Notes under the pieces: model-generated
Told to the model about the DNA's origin: nothing
Databases searched by the model: none
What the model saw: only the letters and a program-made list of their open reading frames with translations
Part shown: positions 24,536 to 38,100 of the stretch, in pieces
How the letters are laid out: each line of letters begins with the position of its first letter
Numbering within the stretch: the stretch's first letter is position 1
From: Certhia americana
Lineage: Eukaryota; Chordata; Aves; Passeriformes; Certhiidae
NCBI GenBank assembly: GCA_018697195.1
Contig: CM031870.1
Coordinates: forward strand, 5,322,819 to 5,386,818
Length of the DNA: 64,000 nucleotides
Direction of reading: 5' to 3'
Program-made: the position numbers and the translations under genes

Positions 24536-25129
24536 AACTTAAGTGCAGCAAGAACTTGGAAGAGCCATTTTCTATAAGAAAAAAGCTTAGCAGGAATCAG
24601 TTTATAAAAAAATAAAACAGGCATGGATTTGTACTGTGTTCTAGTAAAAGCAAACCCCCATTGTTGGTCTAGTGTATAATCTGTTGGAGACTGGATTGTA
24701 ACCAAGGTATCATCTGTAGGTTGCAATTCTCCCCTCTGGAGCCTCTGGAGCTGGAGAAGTTCAGTTTTCTCTGAGGCAGCCTTCATGCCATGCTAACATG
24801 TGTGGCAATCATTTGCAAAACTGCTGACCTTAGCAGGCTGCAAGGCTTGTGTCTTACATGGATGTGTATTTCCATCCACATTTGAATTTCCTTCTTATAG
24901 CGAGGTGAAAAAAACCTTTTACAGGTTTATCATTCCTGAGTCTTACCTAGTCACTGTGGTGGCAGCATTCCCAGTCATTAGGAAAACTCAAAACCAAGGA
25001 GGTTTTTTTCTTTTCTGGGAACACTGCCTTTTCAAAGCAGTGACAGAGCAAGAGGAATTGTCCATTTTTTTCCCTTGAAGAACTTATTTCCATTTTCTCT
25101 TAATTATCTGCACCACTGGTTTCTGCCTG

Positions 25130-25758
25130 TGTGCTGGGTCTGGCTGAGGTAGAGTTAATATTCATCACAGTAGCTGCTCTGAGGCTGTGTTTTGGATTTA
25201 TTGGTAAGTCAGGGATGTTTTAGTTACTGCAGAGTCAAGGCCTTTCCTGCTCCTCACCCCACACACCAGCCAGGAGGATGGGGGTGCACAAGGAGCTGGG
25301 AAGGGACACAGCCAGGACAGGTGACCCCAACTGACCCAAGGGATATCCCAGGCCATATGGATGATGCTTCAAGTTTAAAGCTGGGGTAAGAAATTAAGAA
25401 AGGAGGGACACAACCAGAATGATGGTGTTTGCCTTTCCAAGTCACTGTTGCCTGTGATGGAGCTCTGCTTCCCTGGGGTGGCTGAACCTGCCTGCCCTTA
25501 GGAAGTGGTGGATGAATTCCTTGATTTACTTTTCTTGTGGTTGTGGACTTTGCTTTACCTACTAAAGGTTTTTGTTTGTTTGTTTGTTTGTTTGTTTGTT
25601 TGTTTGTTTGTTTTTTGGGTTTTTTTTGTTTGGTTGGGGTTTTGTTTGTTTGTTTTGTTTTTTAATTTTACTCTTCTGCTTCTCTCCCCATCCCATGAGG
25701 GGAGAGTGAATGAGTAGCTGCTCAGGGATGAGTTCCTGTCTGGGGTTAAGCCATGGCA
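25130..25758 (+). mobile_element. Solo LTR of a bird endogenous retrovirus (plus orientation)
   Basis: About 629 bases from TGTGCTGGGTCTGGCTGAGG to GGGGTTAAGCCATGGCA. I recognise it as an LTR family widespread in bird genomes. Landmarks in order are AGAGTCAAGGCCTTTCCTGC, GGGGGTGCACAAGGAGCTGG, TGACCCCAACTGACC, an AAAGCTGGGG block after the position where a TATA box would sit (here mutated), and GTCACTGTTGCCTGTGATGG. Near the poly(A)-signal region ACTAAA replaces ATTAAA, and a long TTTG microsatellite has expanded there. No internal genes adjoin it, so it is a solo LTR. No clear target duplication was found. Confidence 0.8.
25569..25660. repeat. (TTTG)n microsatellite inside the LTR
   Basis: About eleven uninterrupted TTTG units (25569-25616) followed by an impure GGTT/GTTT stretch to 25660. 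It sits where the LTR's poly(A) region should be, so it expanded after insertion and shows that this copy is old. It explains the lysine/threonine/asparagine-repeat open frames on the minus strand. Confidence 0.9.
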
Positions 25759-26639
25759 GCACATTATCTACCTCACTGGCTCTCATGAATAAAGATTCCA
25801 AGGATTGTGCTCACACATTTCCCCTTGCTCTGTGCTTTCCCCTTTCTCTGTGCAGTGCTCTAATAGCATATATGGGTCAGATTATATATTACATTCTGAG
25901 TTTGCATGATGAGCTCTGACTGAAACACCTAGGGACAAATAACCCAAATACAGGCCTGTATTCCTCTAGTAACTTGGTTGTAGTACACTGCTCATTATGT
26001 GAGTGCTTGAGTACCTATCCCTTCATGATTAAAGATATGCAAAATATCATTCAGATGCTTCACTGTCTGCTTGCTCAGGGAATATTTTCCTTCTAGGTGA
26101 ATACATTCCTTAGTTTGAAAAATGCAGTTAAAATTTTCATTTTATCCAAGTTTGTGGGGCTTTCTCCACTACCCTCACCTTCATTTAGATATGCTGCAGG
26201 TTCTCTAGAGGAGAATTGTACCCTGAAACACAGGGTAAATTTCAGAGGAAAAACATCTTAATATTAGTTATATTTAAACAGAATGTTGGAGCACATACAA
26301 AACTCTTCATGAAGCAGCTCTACATTGAATCCTTGTTAAAAAATGCCCAAATAACCTTCAAGGGAAAAGGGCACATGAACCAAAGGGGTCTTCTGTGCTG
26401 GGCAATGCTTGACTGAGGCAGAGACTTGAGTAGAAACGATTATTTGCTCTTGGTTGTGTTGGATGTGCTGCATTTTAGGTGTGTCTGTGTGCTGGAGTCC
26501 CTTGCTGCAAGAAAGCTGGGCTGGCAGCAGATAATTAATGAGAGGATGAAAGTGTGAAGAGAAGAGAAGAGTAGGATCATCAGGTATTTTCCAGAATGGA
26601 CTGTAATAGAAAGTGGCAGAATATGCTGGCAATAAAATC

Positions 26640-27100
26640 CAAAGATGAAGTGCTTTCATTTAATCAATTAAGATCGATTAGTGGAATCAAAGGTACAGTA
26701 TGGGTAGCAGCTAATGCAGAGGTTAAAGCATTTTATCACTAGTAATTATAAAATTGGCTCAATTTTCTATTTCAAATCCTCATGTTTGCAGTAAGCATTA
26801 TAAATTATAAAATGTTATTATGTTTTATTTAATACTTATCACCCATCTTAGTTGCTTGAGTAAAATCATGCCATACTTGAAATCATGAGTTTTTCTAATT
26901 CTAAATAACCGATTTCCATTACCTTCTTGTGACCTCTCTTTAAACCTGTTTCATAAGAGTATCCACCCATGATTTCTTTCAATGAAATGAAAAATTATCA
27001 TGATTATAGGCCTTTGCTTCTGCAAAACCAGTCTATATTTTTCAAATGCTGACGCTCACTTCACCACTTCATAGAAGCATGATTTTTCTACATATCCTTC
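26640..27100. other. Candidate conserved non-coding element
   Basis: AT-rich, CpG-free, complex sequence with many TAAT, ATTA, ATCAAT and TCATGATT words and no simple repeat, resembling homeodomain/POU-binding enhancers. Only texture supports this; alignment to other birds and mammals would decide. Confidence 0.2.
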
Positions 27101-29090
27101 TGTTTTAATTTTGGAGAAAAGCCTTGGTGGAGACATGCTTACACAGAAACACCATCCTTTTTCTGTAAGAGCTGCTTTGCTCAGAGAGCCAGCCCGAGCT
27201 CTCCTGACAAATGAATTCTTTTATGGGTGTGAGCTGTATTTCCCTTAGGGGTGTGTGTAGTCAAGTTGTACCAGCACATCCTTGCTAATGCAAGCCAGTC
27301 CCAGGCTTGGGGCAAGAAGCTGCACAGGGACAGGGACACCTCTGCTGCTGTGGACACCCAGAGAGGCAGGGGCTGTTGAGCAGGGGTAACTTTGTCTGAG
27401 CTCTGGCTCACAGGACACTTCACACAGAGCACCTTTCCAAGGCCCCTTTAAAGCTTTTCCCGTCCTTCTGGACGTATCAAGTAAGAGAACTCTTGGCTCA
27501 CAGAGAAAGATGTTTCCAAATGGCTCTTGGCTTTCAAACCTGGGCTCCACCCTGCTCCAAGGGTGCTGATTTAAATGCAATTATAAAACTGTATTGAATG
27601 CAGCTGAAAAAATATGGGGTGGTTTCTCAGCTAGAGCAAGGCACATTTTTTCACCTGCACAAACGGAGTATTTCATGCAGACCCCCTTCCCCTTTGTTAG
27701 CTCCACGAGGTGAATATTTCTGTCCTAAGTGTTGCCCTGTTCCCAGTCTCTGAGGGGTCAAAGAGCTGCTTTTTTCTGTGTTGACAAGGGAAGGCTGTTC
27801 CATGCCTGGGTCTCGGAAGAATCACTCAGAGATCCACCTGGTGTGTCACGTGCTGAGGTAGAGCTGTGGTCTCTGATAAAAAGGATTGGACCAAGAAAGG
27901 AAATAATCATCATATATACAGCCTTTTCTCCAGAAAAAGGGAAGAGTTCTGCACATTCTTGTGTTTTCTAAGCCCTTCATGTGCAATATTTTTTTTACAC
28001 AGTTGTTGTTGCCTTGGATCATGATCCTCTGAGGGCAGAAATCTGCCTCCCATCTTTGACGCCTGAATAAGACAGGAGGAGCTTTACCCTGATCCAGTAA
28101 ATACAGAAAAACCAACAGTGGAAAAAAAGCTGTCAGCCTCAAATTACTGTGGGACCAAAACTGCAGTGCTCTTTTGTTTTGTGTGGTGTTCAGACTTGAG
28201 CCTCCTCAGAGGAAAGTTTGTTTCAGTTCAGGACCCAAACCAGAGAAATATATAGTCTGTCTTCCAGAAAGTAGGATAGTTCATGACACATTACAAACCA
28301 TTAGTGTAAGATTTTGAGGTGAGCTATTCTCTGCTTTTCTATTAAAAATCCATAAAACCGAGCTTCTCCCACCCACTCAAGCTGATAAAGCACAAAACAA
28401 AAAAAAACAAACTTGTAAATAAAACATGAGGCAGAGGAATTATCAATGTCTTTGGGGGAAGGAAGAGACAATAGCAAAATATGTAGCAGCCTAAAGCAAA
28501 ACCCCACATGAACAGCAATTTCTACTTGATGCAGAGCAAAAAAATTATCACCCCACGCTCCCCGAGGTAGTTCATGAGTTCTGTGAAACCTCCTTGCACA
28601 ACTGATGTAACAATTTAGATGGGCCTTTTTTCCTGAAGAGGTGCAGAAGTTCCTGCTTGTCTCCAAAAAGTCGATTTAAACTATATCAGCCTCACATGAC
28701 AGAAAATTTCTCTCATTTGAGATCCTTGGTTAGGGTCAGAGAATCCCAGCACTTGTGGAATTCTGTGGTGAGCTGCAGCCTGGCCAACTCAAACTTTACA
28801 TCCCACTCTGCTGCAGAAAGGTTGTGTTGATGGAACAAAGGAAGGAGGGAAAAAAAGTGTGAGAAAGAGTGCTGGGGCAATACAGGCACATCTGCAAGCC
28901 AAAAAGGCAGAGTAAAACCTGCTTGTTCAGCTGCAGGTGTTGATTGGTGCCTTTGACAACACAAATGAACTGTTCATAGGGATGTTCATTGCATCTCTTT
29001 CTGTTGGGGACTGAATTCTGCCAGAACCAAAACTGTTTGTGAAATCATGTAGTTTAGTCATTTTGTTTGTGCTGTTGTTCTAAAAGAAAC

Positions 29091-29120
29091 AATAAAAGGA
29101 ATTAAAAAAAAAAAAAAAAA
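29091..29120 (+). other. AATAAA followed by A17: possible retrocopy 3' end
   Basis: AATAAA at 29091-29096 is followed after seven bases by 17 A (29104-29120), the order of a polyadenylated transcript's 3' end, which would make the preceding sequence a 5'-truncated retroposed copy. The spacing is shorter than the usual 10-30 bases, and no target duplication or recognisable parent transcript was seen. It may be chance. Confidence 0.25.
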
Positions 29121-32100
29121 GGACAAAGAAATTACAGCAGCATGGGTATGGTCTGTGTCTGCATTAGTAAAACAAGAAACTTCAATTTCCCCTTGGGGAA
29201 CTTCAAATTGTATTTTTCCTACTGTCATAGAAACTGTCAAAAATAAGAAGTAATTCATGCAGAAGCCAAATGTTTTGATAAATGTAAAGCAACTATTCCC
29301 TCAAAAAATTTCTTTTGCCAGGAATTTTGAAATGTTGGGCTGTTCTGATGTGGAAGAGAAATTCATCTGAACATATTCTCCATGAAACAAGATGTTCAGT
29401 TGTGACCCAAGGCAGCAATAAAATGGTCTTACTGATAAAATTCCAGTGGTCCATCAAGAATTTGGTGGATGTGACCTAAAATCCTTTCATTATCATAGAC
29501 CTTGTTACATTTAAATAGTTCAGTCTTTCTACACCTCTTATCTATGCAGAAATGATCAGGATTCTGCAGGTCATAGAGCTGTAGATGAAAATCATGAAAG
29601 GATCTAAAGATTTCAGGTAGAGCTGAGTCACCAAAGAAACATAATTCTACAAAAAGTAGGGGGAATTCCCTGCTCTGGAAGCAGGGCTGGACATGGGATT
29701 TTTAGTAGGATTCTTTTCTGTGGAGTGGGCAGGGCTCAGCACAGATAGAAAAATACTCAATAGTTTTCTGGGCATCTTAACTGCAAAAGTTGTGGAAAGT
29801 GCAAGGCATTAAGTAAAGCCCATCTGTCTAAAACACACTGAATTAAAATCCTAATCTGACTTGATGATTGGTATGAACATGTTTTCTTATTTTTCTTTCA
29901 TCTGTATTGAAAAAAGATTTAAGCATAAATGCATCCTACCCTTCTACAAGAATATAGAGTAATCAGGATTATGTTGTTTTCATACAAGTATGGAAATTAA
30001 ACAAAGTATTGGTCTTCTTTGTCCTGTTTCTGCAAGTAAGACAAAGCAGATGCTGCTGTAAGATCTTCTCTGTAGTGCTTCCCATGTGCAAATGCTCTTG
30101 GCAGGAGTATGAATGTGTCTGCATCACTTCCACAGGTAAAGGCAATTCTTGGTGTTTATTCTCTGATTTAGAGCTGGGAATGATCTCCAGGCCCACAAGC
30201 GGTCTCTGAGCCTTCATCCCCTCAAAGTCAGTGGGAATGCAGACATCTGGGAGTTTGCTTTATTTCTGAAACAAGTGTTTTCGAGCATCTCAGTTCTCCT
30301 TGGAAGAGGGAAGCTGTGACTAGGAGTTGGCTCCAGCTGAGACATCCACAGGTACATCCCTCTGGCTGAGATATACTGGCACATGCCCCAGAAGAGCCCA
30401 GCAGTGACTCAGTTCTTTTCTTTCTCTGAAGTTTCATCACGGAAAGATGTGTGGGTTTTAAATTTGTGATCGCTTCACCTTAGGTTGTCCCTTCCAGTTG
30501 TGATTTTCCACAGCAAATATCTGGACCCGGTAAGCCAGAGATAATGTTTAACCACATTGTTCCAGATTTGATTATGATGTGATCTATTCTGGGAACAGGG
30601 ACCATCGTTTCAGTACATATTTATGAGGGTGGCGAGGTGCCCAACAGGAAGCACAACGTGAATCTCCAAAGCAGAGCAGTGCTTCAGGGTGTTTGAGATT
30701 AACTCGTGTGTCCCATGGAGTGGAACAGGGGGGCAGCAGCCAGGAGGCATGGATGGGATAACATGAAAAGAGGTATTTTTCCACTCCTGCTGCTGAGCCT
30801 ATGCTGGCTGGAGGCGAGAGCTCAGCAGCCCTGTTAGAGCAGACACGTCCCAGGCTGGGTGTTGGAGTGTGAGCAGGAGCACAGGGACACACAGTGCTGG
30901 CAGGGCTGCCTGCCCAGGAGCTGCCTGTGCCATCAGCAGATGCACTGACCCTTCTGTCACTGCAGGGGCTGGTCAGGTGCAGCTTGTGGGGCCCTCTGCA
31001 CCATTCATCTGCTGCACCCAAGCACCACGGGTTTGTTAGGGTGTTTTTCTCTGAGAAATCCATGTGGAAATATAGCTGTTGTGGTTCCAAAACCCGTGGC
31101 TCTCCCAGGTGCCACAGGTAGTTGGCCCAGCTGAGCTTGAGGCCACTGCAGGGTCCAGCCCTTGCTGTGCTCACACCCTGCTGGTATAATGGATATTCCA
31201 AGCTGAATCCAGCTGTTTCACAGCTGTGTTAGTAGACTCCTCCTCTCCTGTCATACCCATCAAACTGCCAGGAGTGGTGATGGCTGCACAGGTAGGAGCA
31301 GACAGGGCTGAGTTGTTTCATGTCCCCAGCAATGCCAGGGGCAGCTGTGATCCCAAAGGACATGTTGGTGCCTGCAGTAAGAGCACTGATCTGCACAACA
31401 CCCAGAACCAGGCTCTGGATCTTGTTCAGAGTTCTCAAGGGCTGTGCTTGCTAAACACAGTGTTTAGAAAATCTGTGGCAAATTTACGAAGGGCATCACA
31501 GAGCTGTCTGCCAGGGTTTGTGCAATGTCACAGAGTTTCAGGGGCAGTTTCATGACTCCTTTTAACGTTTTTATTGCATTTTATAGTGAAAGCACGGTTA
31601 CAGTGTTAGTTTATGAAACAAATAGATGCATCAGTAGATATTAAACAAAGAAAGGACAGTTTTACTGGTGCAGATATATCTTGTATCTCAAACAGGAAAC
31701 ATTATCCATTCTCTGAGCAATTACCATGCAAGCACTATGGATGCAAAGTTGCACTTAGTTTTATCAAGTACCAATGCAGTCTTTTAAAGGCAATCCCAAG
31801 CAAATGCCACCTGGGAATTCCCATGTGCCTGAATTAAGAGGAAACAGTGTTAAGTATGGTGAAGATGTGGGAAACACCCTGAGGCCCAATTGAGAAGCAG
31901 AAACCACACACTACAGTTATTATCTGTGCTGGGAGGTTCTGCTTCTTTTTTACTACACTATCCAGATTAAAATATTTGCTTATGACCTGCAGCACTGTGC
32001 ATCTGATTCTGCTCTTGCTGATATCTGTGGCAAGAGTACATTAGTAAAATTCGGCTCCCTTCCCCTGGTGTGGTCTTCCAAGCATTCACTTCTCTGTGAA

Positions 32101-35100
32101 AGGCAGGGAGAATCAGGGTAGCCTCGTAGGCTCCAATGACCATTTCCAGCACAAAACCTCATGCAATTAGGCTCTACTTGTGTCTATTACAGTGGAATTT
32201 TCCTGCCAATATTGTGCTGTGAATGTACTATGAGCAGTCGGGATGCCTGGCTTGTCCTGCTGACTTGGAGAGCACAAAGCGTGTTCAGGCTGTGTCTGTG
32301 CTGTGGGATGTAGCTTCCCACGTGGCCAGGGCAAGCAGAAGTGGGTTTAAGGTAATCAAATGAGTTGCTGTAGCCAAAGGGATGGCTCAAAGTAGTCTTC
32401 TAGGACTTTTGACAAACAGCATGGACTTCCTTACCTATGGCTTGAGAGTAATAGTCCTGCCTTGTGTGACAGCAAGGTGAAATCCAACTGGGGCACACTG
32501 TGGTGCTGGGACCTTCCTCTGTACCAGAGGCACCCAGGAAGGGGCCACATGGATAGGCTGGAATGGACAATGTCATTCATGTCAGCCATGAACATGTTTT
32601 CCCCACAGCCCTCAGGTGTTTTTCTGATCCTCCCCAGAACTCTGTTCATGCTCCAAAACCCCGCCAGAGCCACTGGAGGAAAACAAGTCTCAGGGAAAGG
32701 CCTCCAACAGTGACACAAATTATGTGAGGATTCAAACAAGTCCTAACCTGACATTTTTCAAAGTGAAATGCAGGACCTGCAGCTCGCTGATTGCTTTTGG
32801 TCTGTAACAGCAGCTGAAGCACAAACATCATTTGCTATGGAGATGACAAGGAGAAAAAAAAAAGGAATGGGGAAGAAGTGAGAAAAAAAATGTATCGAAT
32901 GGAGGAAATTATGGAGGAAAACCAGCTCCTTTACAGACAGTTTTGATCAAACTATTAATTTCATGTGTATGCTTAGAAATTATCGTGATACATTCACTGC
33001 CCATGCCAGAGCTAGAAAGCTTGTTATTTCAAATACTGAGAAAGGAAGAATTCTCTTCCCTTCCTCAACAGGGCTTGTGGTTGCCTCTGGAGTAGGGAAA
33101 CCTGAGGGCTTCATCCAGCTCATGCCAATGGAGAAAGTTGGAAGGAATTTTCCCAGGATGTTTTCAGCTGGGATGCCCAGGGCTGCTATCTGAGAGGAGT
33201 TTGGGCAAATGGAGCCCATTTTGTGCAGCCCATCATGGACATTTTCCTCTTTCCCCCAGCAAACCAGCCAGCAGGCTCTTTCTCATGAGATTGAAACTAT
33301 TTGTGGTTGCAGGGGGAATGCTCACAGAAAGATGAGGTGAGGTAAGACACCTCCAAGCACTAGCCAAACCTTGCAGAACTAACTTCTGCAGGAGACCTAT
33401 AAAAGGAGAGAGAGAGGAATAAAAACTGTATTCCATTCCCATGAAGCCAAAGACCATGGTCTCTTTAAATGTTATTAAGTCAATAATTAAGTGAATTTGG
33501 AGTATGAACTGTGTATCCACTTTAAATGGATTAATGATATGAGAATTCATACAAAATTGCTGTGTTGATTTTATGTTAATGGCTTTTTGAATATAAGCTG
33601 AACTATTAACCAAGGATAAGTGGAACTAATGTGCCAGCATTACTACAGAAATATAATTGAAGGGATGGTCTGCAATTTGTAAAGGGCCTTGTTTCTCTGG
33701 AGTGGGTTGGGAGAACAAAGGGTCCCTTGGACAGATTGGAAGGATGTCAGTGGGGTAGGAGGGCTTTACATAGAGGGATGCTCAAAAGAGCTCTGAATGC
33801 TTAAATGAAAGCTCAGGGGAGGGGTGTAATTCAGATATCAATGGTGACACTGGAGACAGACAGCAGGGCAGCATATCTAGTTTGTTAAGATCACCAATTT
33901 TTGCCTTAAATCTCTCAGGATATTCCCAGGACTGCTGTGCTTTTATGCCTGCAGTCAAGGAGCAAATATTACCAAAATCTTGAGGAAAAATCTGTGCTTC
34001 AAGTTGCATTTTACACAACTCAACCTTTCCCTTCACTTCATCCCATCCTGAGTGTAGCATGACAGAGACAGAACAGGCACAGGAGAAATTGTGTTGGTTG
34101 GTAGAAAGAGGCACAGTGAGTGAGAATGGCATGAAAAATGAGCAGAAGGAAATGTGAGCTGGCTGGCAGCATGGTTTTTTTCCAAACAGAAAATTCTGGT
34201 TGATTGCGGAATCCCCATTACTTGAATTGTTTAAATATAAACTGGGTAACAGCCCTCAAGAAAATACGACAGAGTGGTGACTAGGGTGACCTATTCAGTC
34301 TTTCCAGCTCTTAGTTTTTGGCAGCTGTGGTTAAAATATAGGATTGAAACAGCTGCTGAATGAACTTCTTTGTTCTGAGCCTCTGATTCTTTTCCCTCCC
34401 TGCTCAGAGGCAGCATCCAAGGTGCTGAGTGGACAGCCTGGGTGCAGCCCACAAAGACAGGAGCAATTTGGGGTACCCAGGGATCCTGAAGCCTTGAATC
34501 TCCCCTCACTTATGGCTCTTTCACGCTCCAGTGTGGTTCCTTTTGGTTTGTGTTGGGTTAAGATCAGGCTTGAGGCCTTTGATGCTGAGAATTTTCCATA
34601 ATGCTGTTGTAGTATCATGGCCGTCCTTGGCAGTAAGCTGTCTTTGTGTGTACAGAAGTGTGGGTTGAAGGTAACATTGCTAACAGGGTGAGAAAAGTTT
34701 TCTGCTGTATTAGGGGCTGGAACTGGCTCAGTGGGATATCTCACAAGGACCAGGCTGTGCAGGGAGGAGGAGGAAGAGGAAGTTGGAGCAGGGGCTGAGG
34801 GGAGGAGGGAGCAAGGTTCTTACATTTAGCAATGGCAGCCAGTGCACCTGCTCAGGTGCACCGAGTAACTTCACACTCTGTTTGCCTATCATAAACTGAG
34901 GGATAAAATGTATATGGATTTCAGAGCTACTGCTAAAAAGCTACCCACAAGAGGAGATTGCTCTTTGTAAAAGTGAGTGCATTCACCTCTGCCTCTCCGA
35001 GGAGTGGCTTTAAAACCACAGACTTTATGTTTTGAGGTGAAGCTGCAAGTTCTCTGTTACTCTTGTGTTATTGCCAGTGATTGAAAAAGTACTGATGGGA

Positions 35101-38100
35101 CCTGGTTGGATGCCCAGATGTCTGTGAGAGCCATTGATTCTTTAATGAGGGTTAGATCAGGCTCCAGAGGTCTGTATGTAAAAGCAGCAAAGTTTTGTCA
35201 AAAAAAACCAGATTGGTGCTCTGAATTTATGGGGGTTATAAACACAGAACTGGGTTGGTGATTAGAAGTGTCATTTATAATATAATGCTGCTGATAGTTA
35301 AAGAAAATGTAAATAAATCCTTCCTTAATCATGTGCATCCTTGTAAAGCCTGTCTGCCAGAACTACAAACAAAAAAAACAATAGCAGAATTTAGGTGTTT
35401 GGGAAAAAAATTGCCTGATTAGCTAATCTCATCTAACTGAGGCTTAACGATAAGCTGAATTGTACGTATTTTGGTTTTTGTTACTTTAAATATGATTGTG
35501 TTTCAAGGTCAAAATTTTTATTCCTTTAACTTCATAAAAATGCATGCTTCAAAGAAATTAAAGTTACTTTGTGTTATAGATTGAAAATAGAAGAAATCTT
35601 ACAGTTTTGGGTGAAATTCTGCCATTATTGGTTGGATCTGGCTATCTATACATGAAATCCTGATTCTTTGTTAATTTTTCTTTTTTTTTTTTCCTCAGAG
35701 AGAGTCAAATTTCCACATTTCCAAAATATTCAGTACACTTAGAAATCTATGTCTTTGTGTGCAAATTTGCATTTTCAAATATACAAATACATATTTGCAT
35801 ATTTAAATGTTCAATTTGTCAAAATCCTTCTCCCATTTATATTAACAGACATATTATCAGGCTTAGTACTTCGGGTCTCTTCCCTCCTCTCCCTGGGGCA
35901 AAGCTTAGTGCAGCTGAGCATAATTCTCCATTTGTGGAGGGATGAATGTTTCCTTAGTGCTGCATTTTGATACATTTACTCATCTCCCTTGAATATCCCT
36001 TTATTTCACCAGCAGTCCAGTCGAGTAATGGACATACCAGTCACCCATTTTGCACTTACAGAGAAAAGCAGTTCTTAGCAGATAGGAAGATGTGTGAGCA
36101 GTTATTCATAAAGGGGAGGAGGAATGACTGCAGGTCAGTGCAGGAGTGTGGCAGGGTGGGATTGCCAGAGGCTGGGAGTAGCTTTGAATTTTTTCACCAT
36201 ACCAGGGCTATGTATCCTTTCACTGCCAGACATATGGGAAGCCCTAATGAGGCTTACATTATTGCTACTTAATATGCAAGTTGTTTCAAAGCAAGTGAAA
36301 CTTGCAATGGTAATGAACACTTAAGCAAAACACATTTTTCTTCGCTGGCCCATTACTATCTAGAGATACTTAATATCTGCTAAATGATTTTCTCTCAAAG
36401 ATAATGCCCAGAGAAGCTGTTACTGCCTCCTCCTCCCATGCAAAAATTATGTCAGATTCTTTAAAAGTAGGAGGTTGACTTTACAACCACAGTCTCTGAA
36501 AGCAAAATACAGTCTGGCAACCTTTCCACTTGCCTCTGATGCCTACAGGGAATGCCTGGGTTATGTTTTTGAGGTTTTCTCCAAAGTCATCAGAGCAAAA
36601 CAGTTGTGTTCTGTTTTGTTTGTTTTGATGGTTAAAATTATCAGTTAATTAAATGCTTCCAGTAGGTAACACTTCTTATAAAGATGCCAAGCATCACAGG
36701 AGGTGTGCTGTGGCCACAGCTCAGTGAGGGAACACACACCCACAGAGTATCTGCCGCAGCGTTTTTGGGCAGAGGCACTTTCTCCAGGAGCAATGACAGC
36801 CATTGTCTGACTGCTGTCAGAGCAGCTCTTCTTAGAGAGGCAGAGACAACTTGTGCACAGCCTCCTGCCTTCCCCTGAGACACAGCAGCTCTGATGGTCA
36901 TGTGCCTTCTCAGCATCACAACAGTTGTCCCCAACAAAGTGCCCCTTGATGGGAGCTTGGCTGCTCTGTTAGCAGCAGAGAGGTTTTGGCACTGTCAGCA
37001 GCATCACTTGGCCGCAGCAGACTTCAGCAAACCCTTTCTGAATGCTCGAGGAGGGAATTGGAACCCTGTGTTCATTTGCAAGCCTGGATGTGTTGAAGAG
37101 CAGTGACACTGTGGAGGCACCCACAGCGTGCACAGCCCCTGGCACCTGGACAGGCAAAGGAGAAGCCCAGCTTGGGAGCAGGCAGAATGCAAGAATTGCA
37201 TCATGTATGTGTATAATTTGCCCCTCTGGGGTCAAGGCTGGTTAAATACAAGCTGCTCTTTGCCCCAGGAACAGCATTTCCTTAGCTCAGAGCTGGCTCT
37301 GGTTGCAGTCCTGTGGAAACCAGAGGAGAAGCCAATGAGCCATGTGCTTGGGGACCTGCTTTGCAGAAGATGTCTTTACTTCCTGCCAGCCCATCTCAGC
37401 CAAAAAAGCTGTTCTTCCTCTGGGAGGCTCCATGGAGGGGAGTTTCCTAAAGGGAAGAAAACTCCTCTTTCTCTACTCTGCCTTTCCATTTAGGACCTAT
37501 CTCCTTCCCCTCTCCTCCCCACCATCCCCATGGCTGATTCTCATCCAGTGCCAAGTCCTTTCTACCTGACAAAATTACTCAGGCTGCTGTTCTGCCTCCA
37601 GATACAGAGTTTGTATTCCCAATTTCTTTAATAATCTAGACAGTTAAATTAGAATAATATTAAAGGGCAGTTTAGCAAGTATGAAAAGCAAACAGTGCTG
37701 CCAATTTCAATAGAAAAATATATTGAGTCAGGTTTTCATGAATTACCCAGTAATCTTAAAAATCACAGTTAAAATAGCTAAATTGGTCCCTTTTTCATTT
37801 TGTGTTCTGATTTCTGGGTCTTTAGGGTATAACCATAAAGTCTAGAAAATTACTGTTAATAAAAATTAAGAGAGGAGCTCGCAGAGTTTCTCATGTCATT
37901 GCATGCTTCTGGCAGCCAGGACTGGAGAACACTCAGAAATCATAAGACTCTAGATAAAAATCATGTGAGTTGGCAATACTGCTCCAAGACTCCTCAGAGA
38001 CTCTGTACCTTCTTCAGGGTGAATAACTGTTCTTTTAAAACTGTGCCATTGCAAAATTAATTAGGGAAGAGGATCAGATGGAATAAATGGGAGGGAGTTT

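Larger units (their letters stand above)
21131..25129. other. Non-coding DNA; GC-rich part then AT-rich part
   Basis: 21131-21480 is GC-rich and open on both strands (the two longest frames overlap antisense to each other), which is a composition effect. 21608-21622 is T15. From 21900 the sequence becomes AT-rich, with a low-complexity block (21904-21980), a conserved-looking stretch (22975-23420) and a GATA-site cluster (24464-24535). No gene supported. Confidence 0.45.

Noticed and set aside
25555..25801. Minus-strand frames with repeated threonine, asparagine, lysine and glutamine
   Set aside because: They are the translated TTTG microsatellite inside the LTR.
30584..31201. 205-codon frame on the minus strand
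   Set aside because: No domain, signal or splice structure; serine/proline/alanine-rich composition follows base composition.
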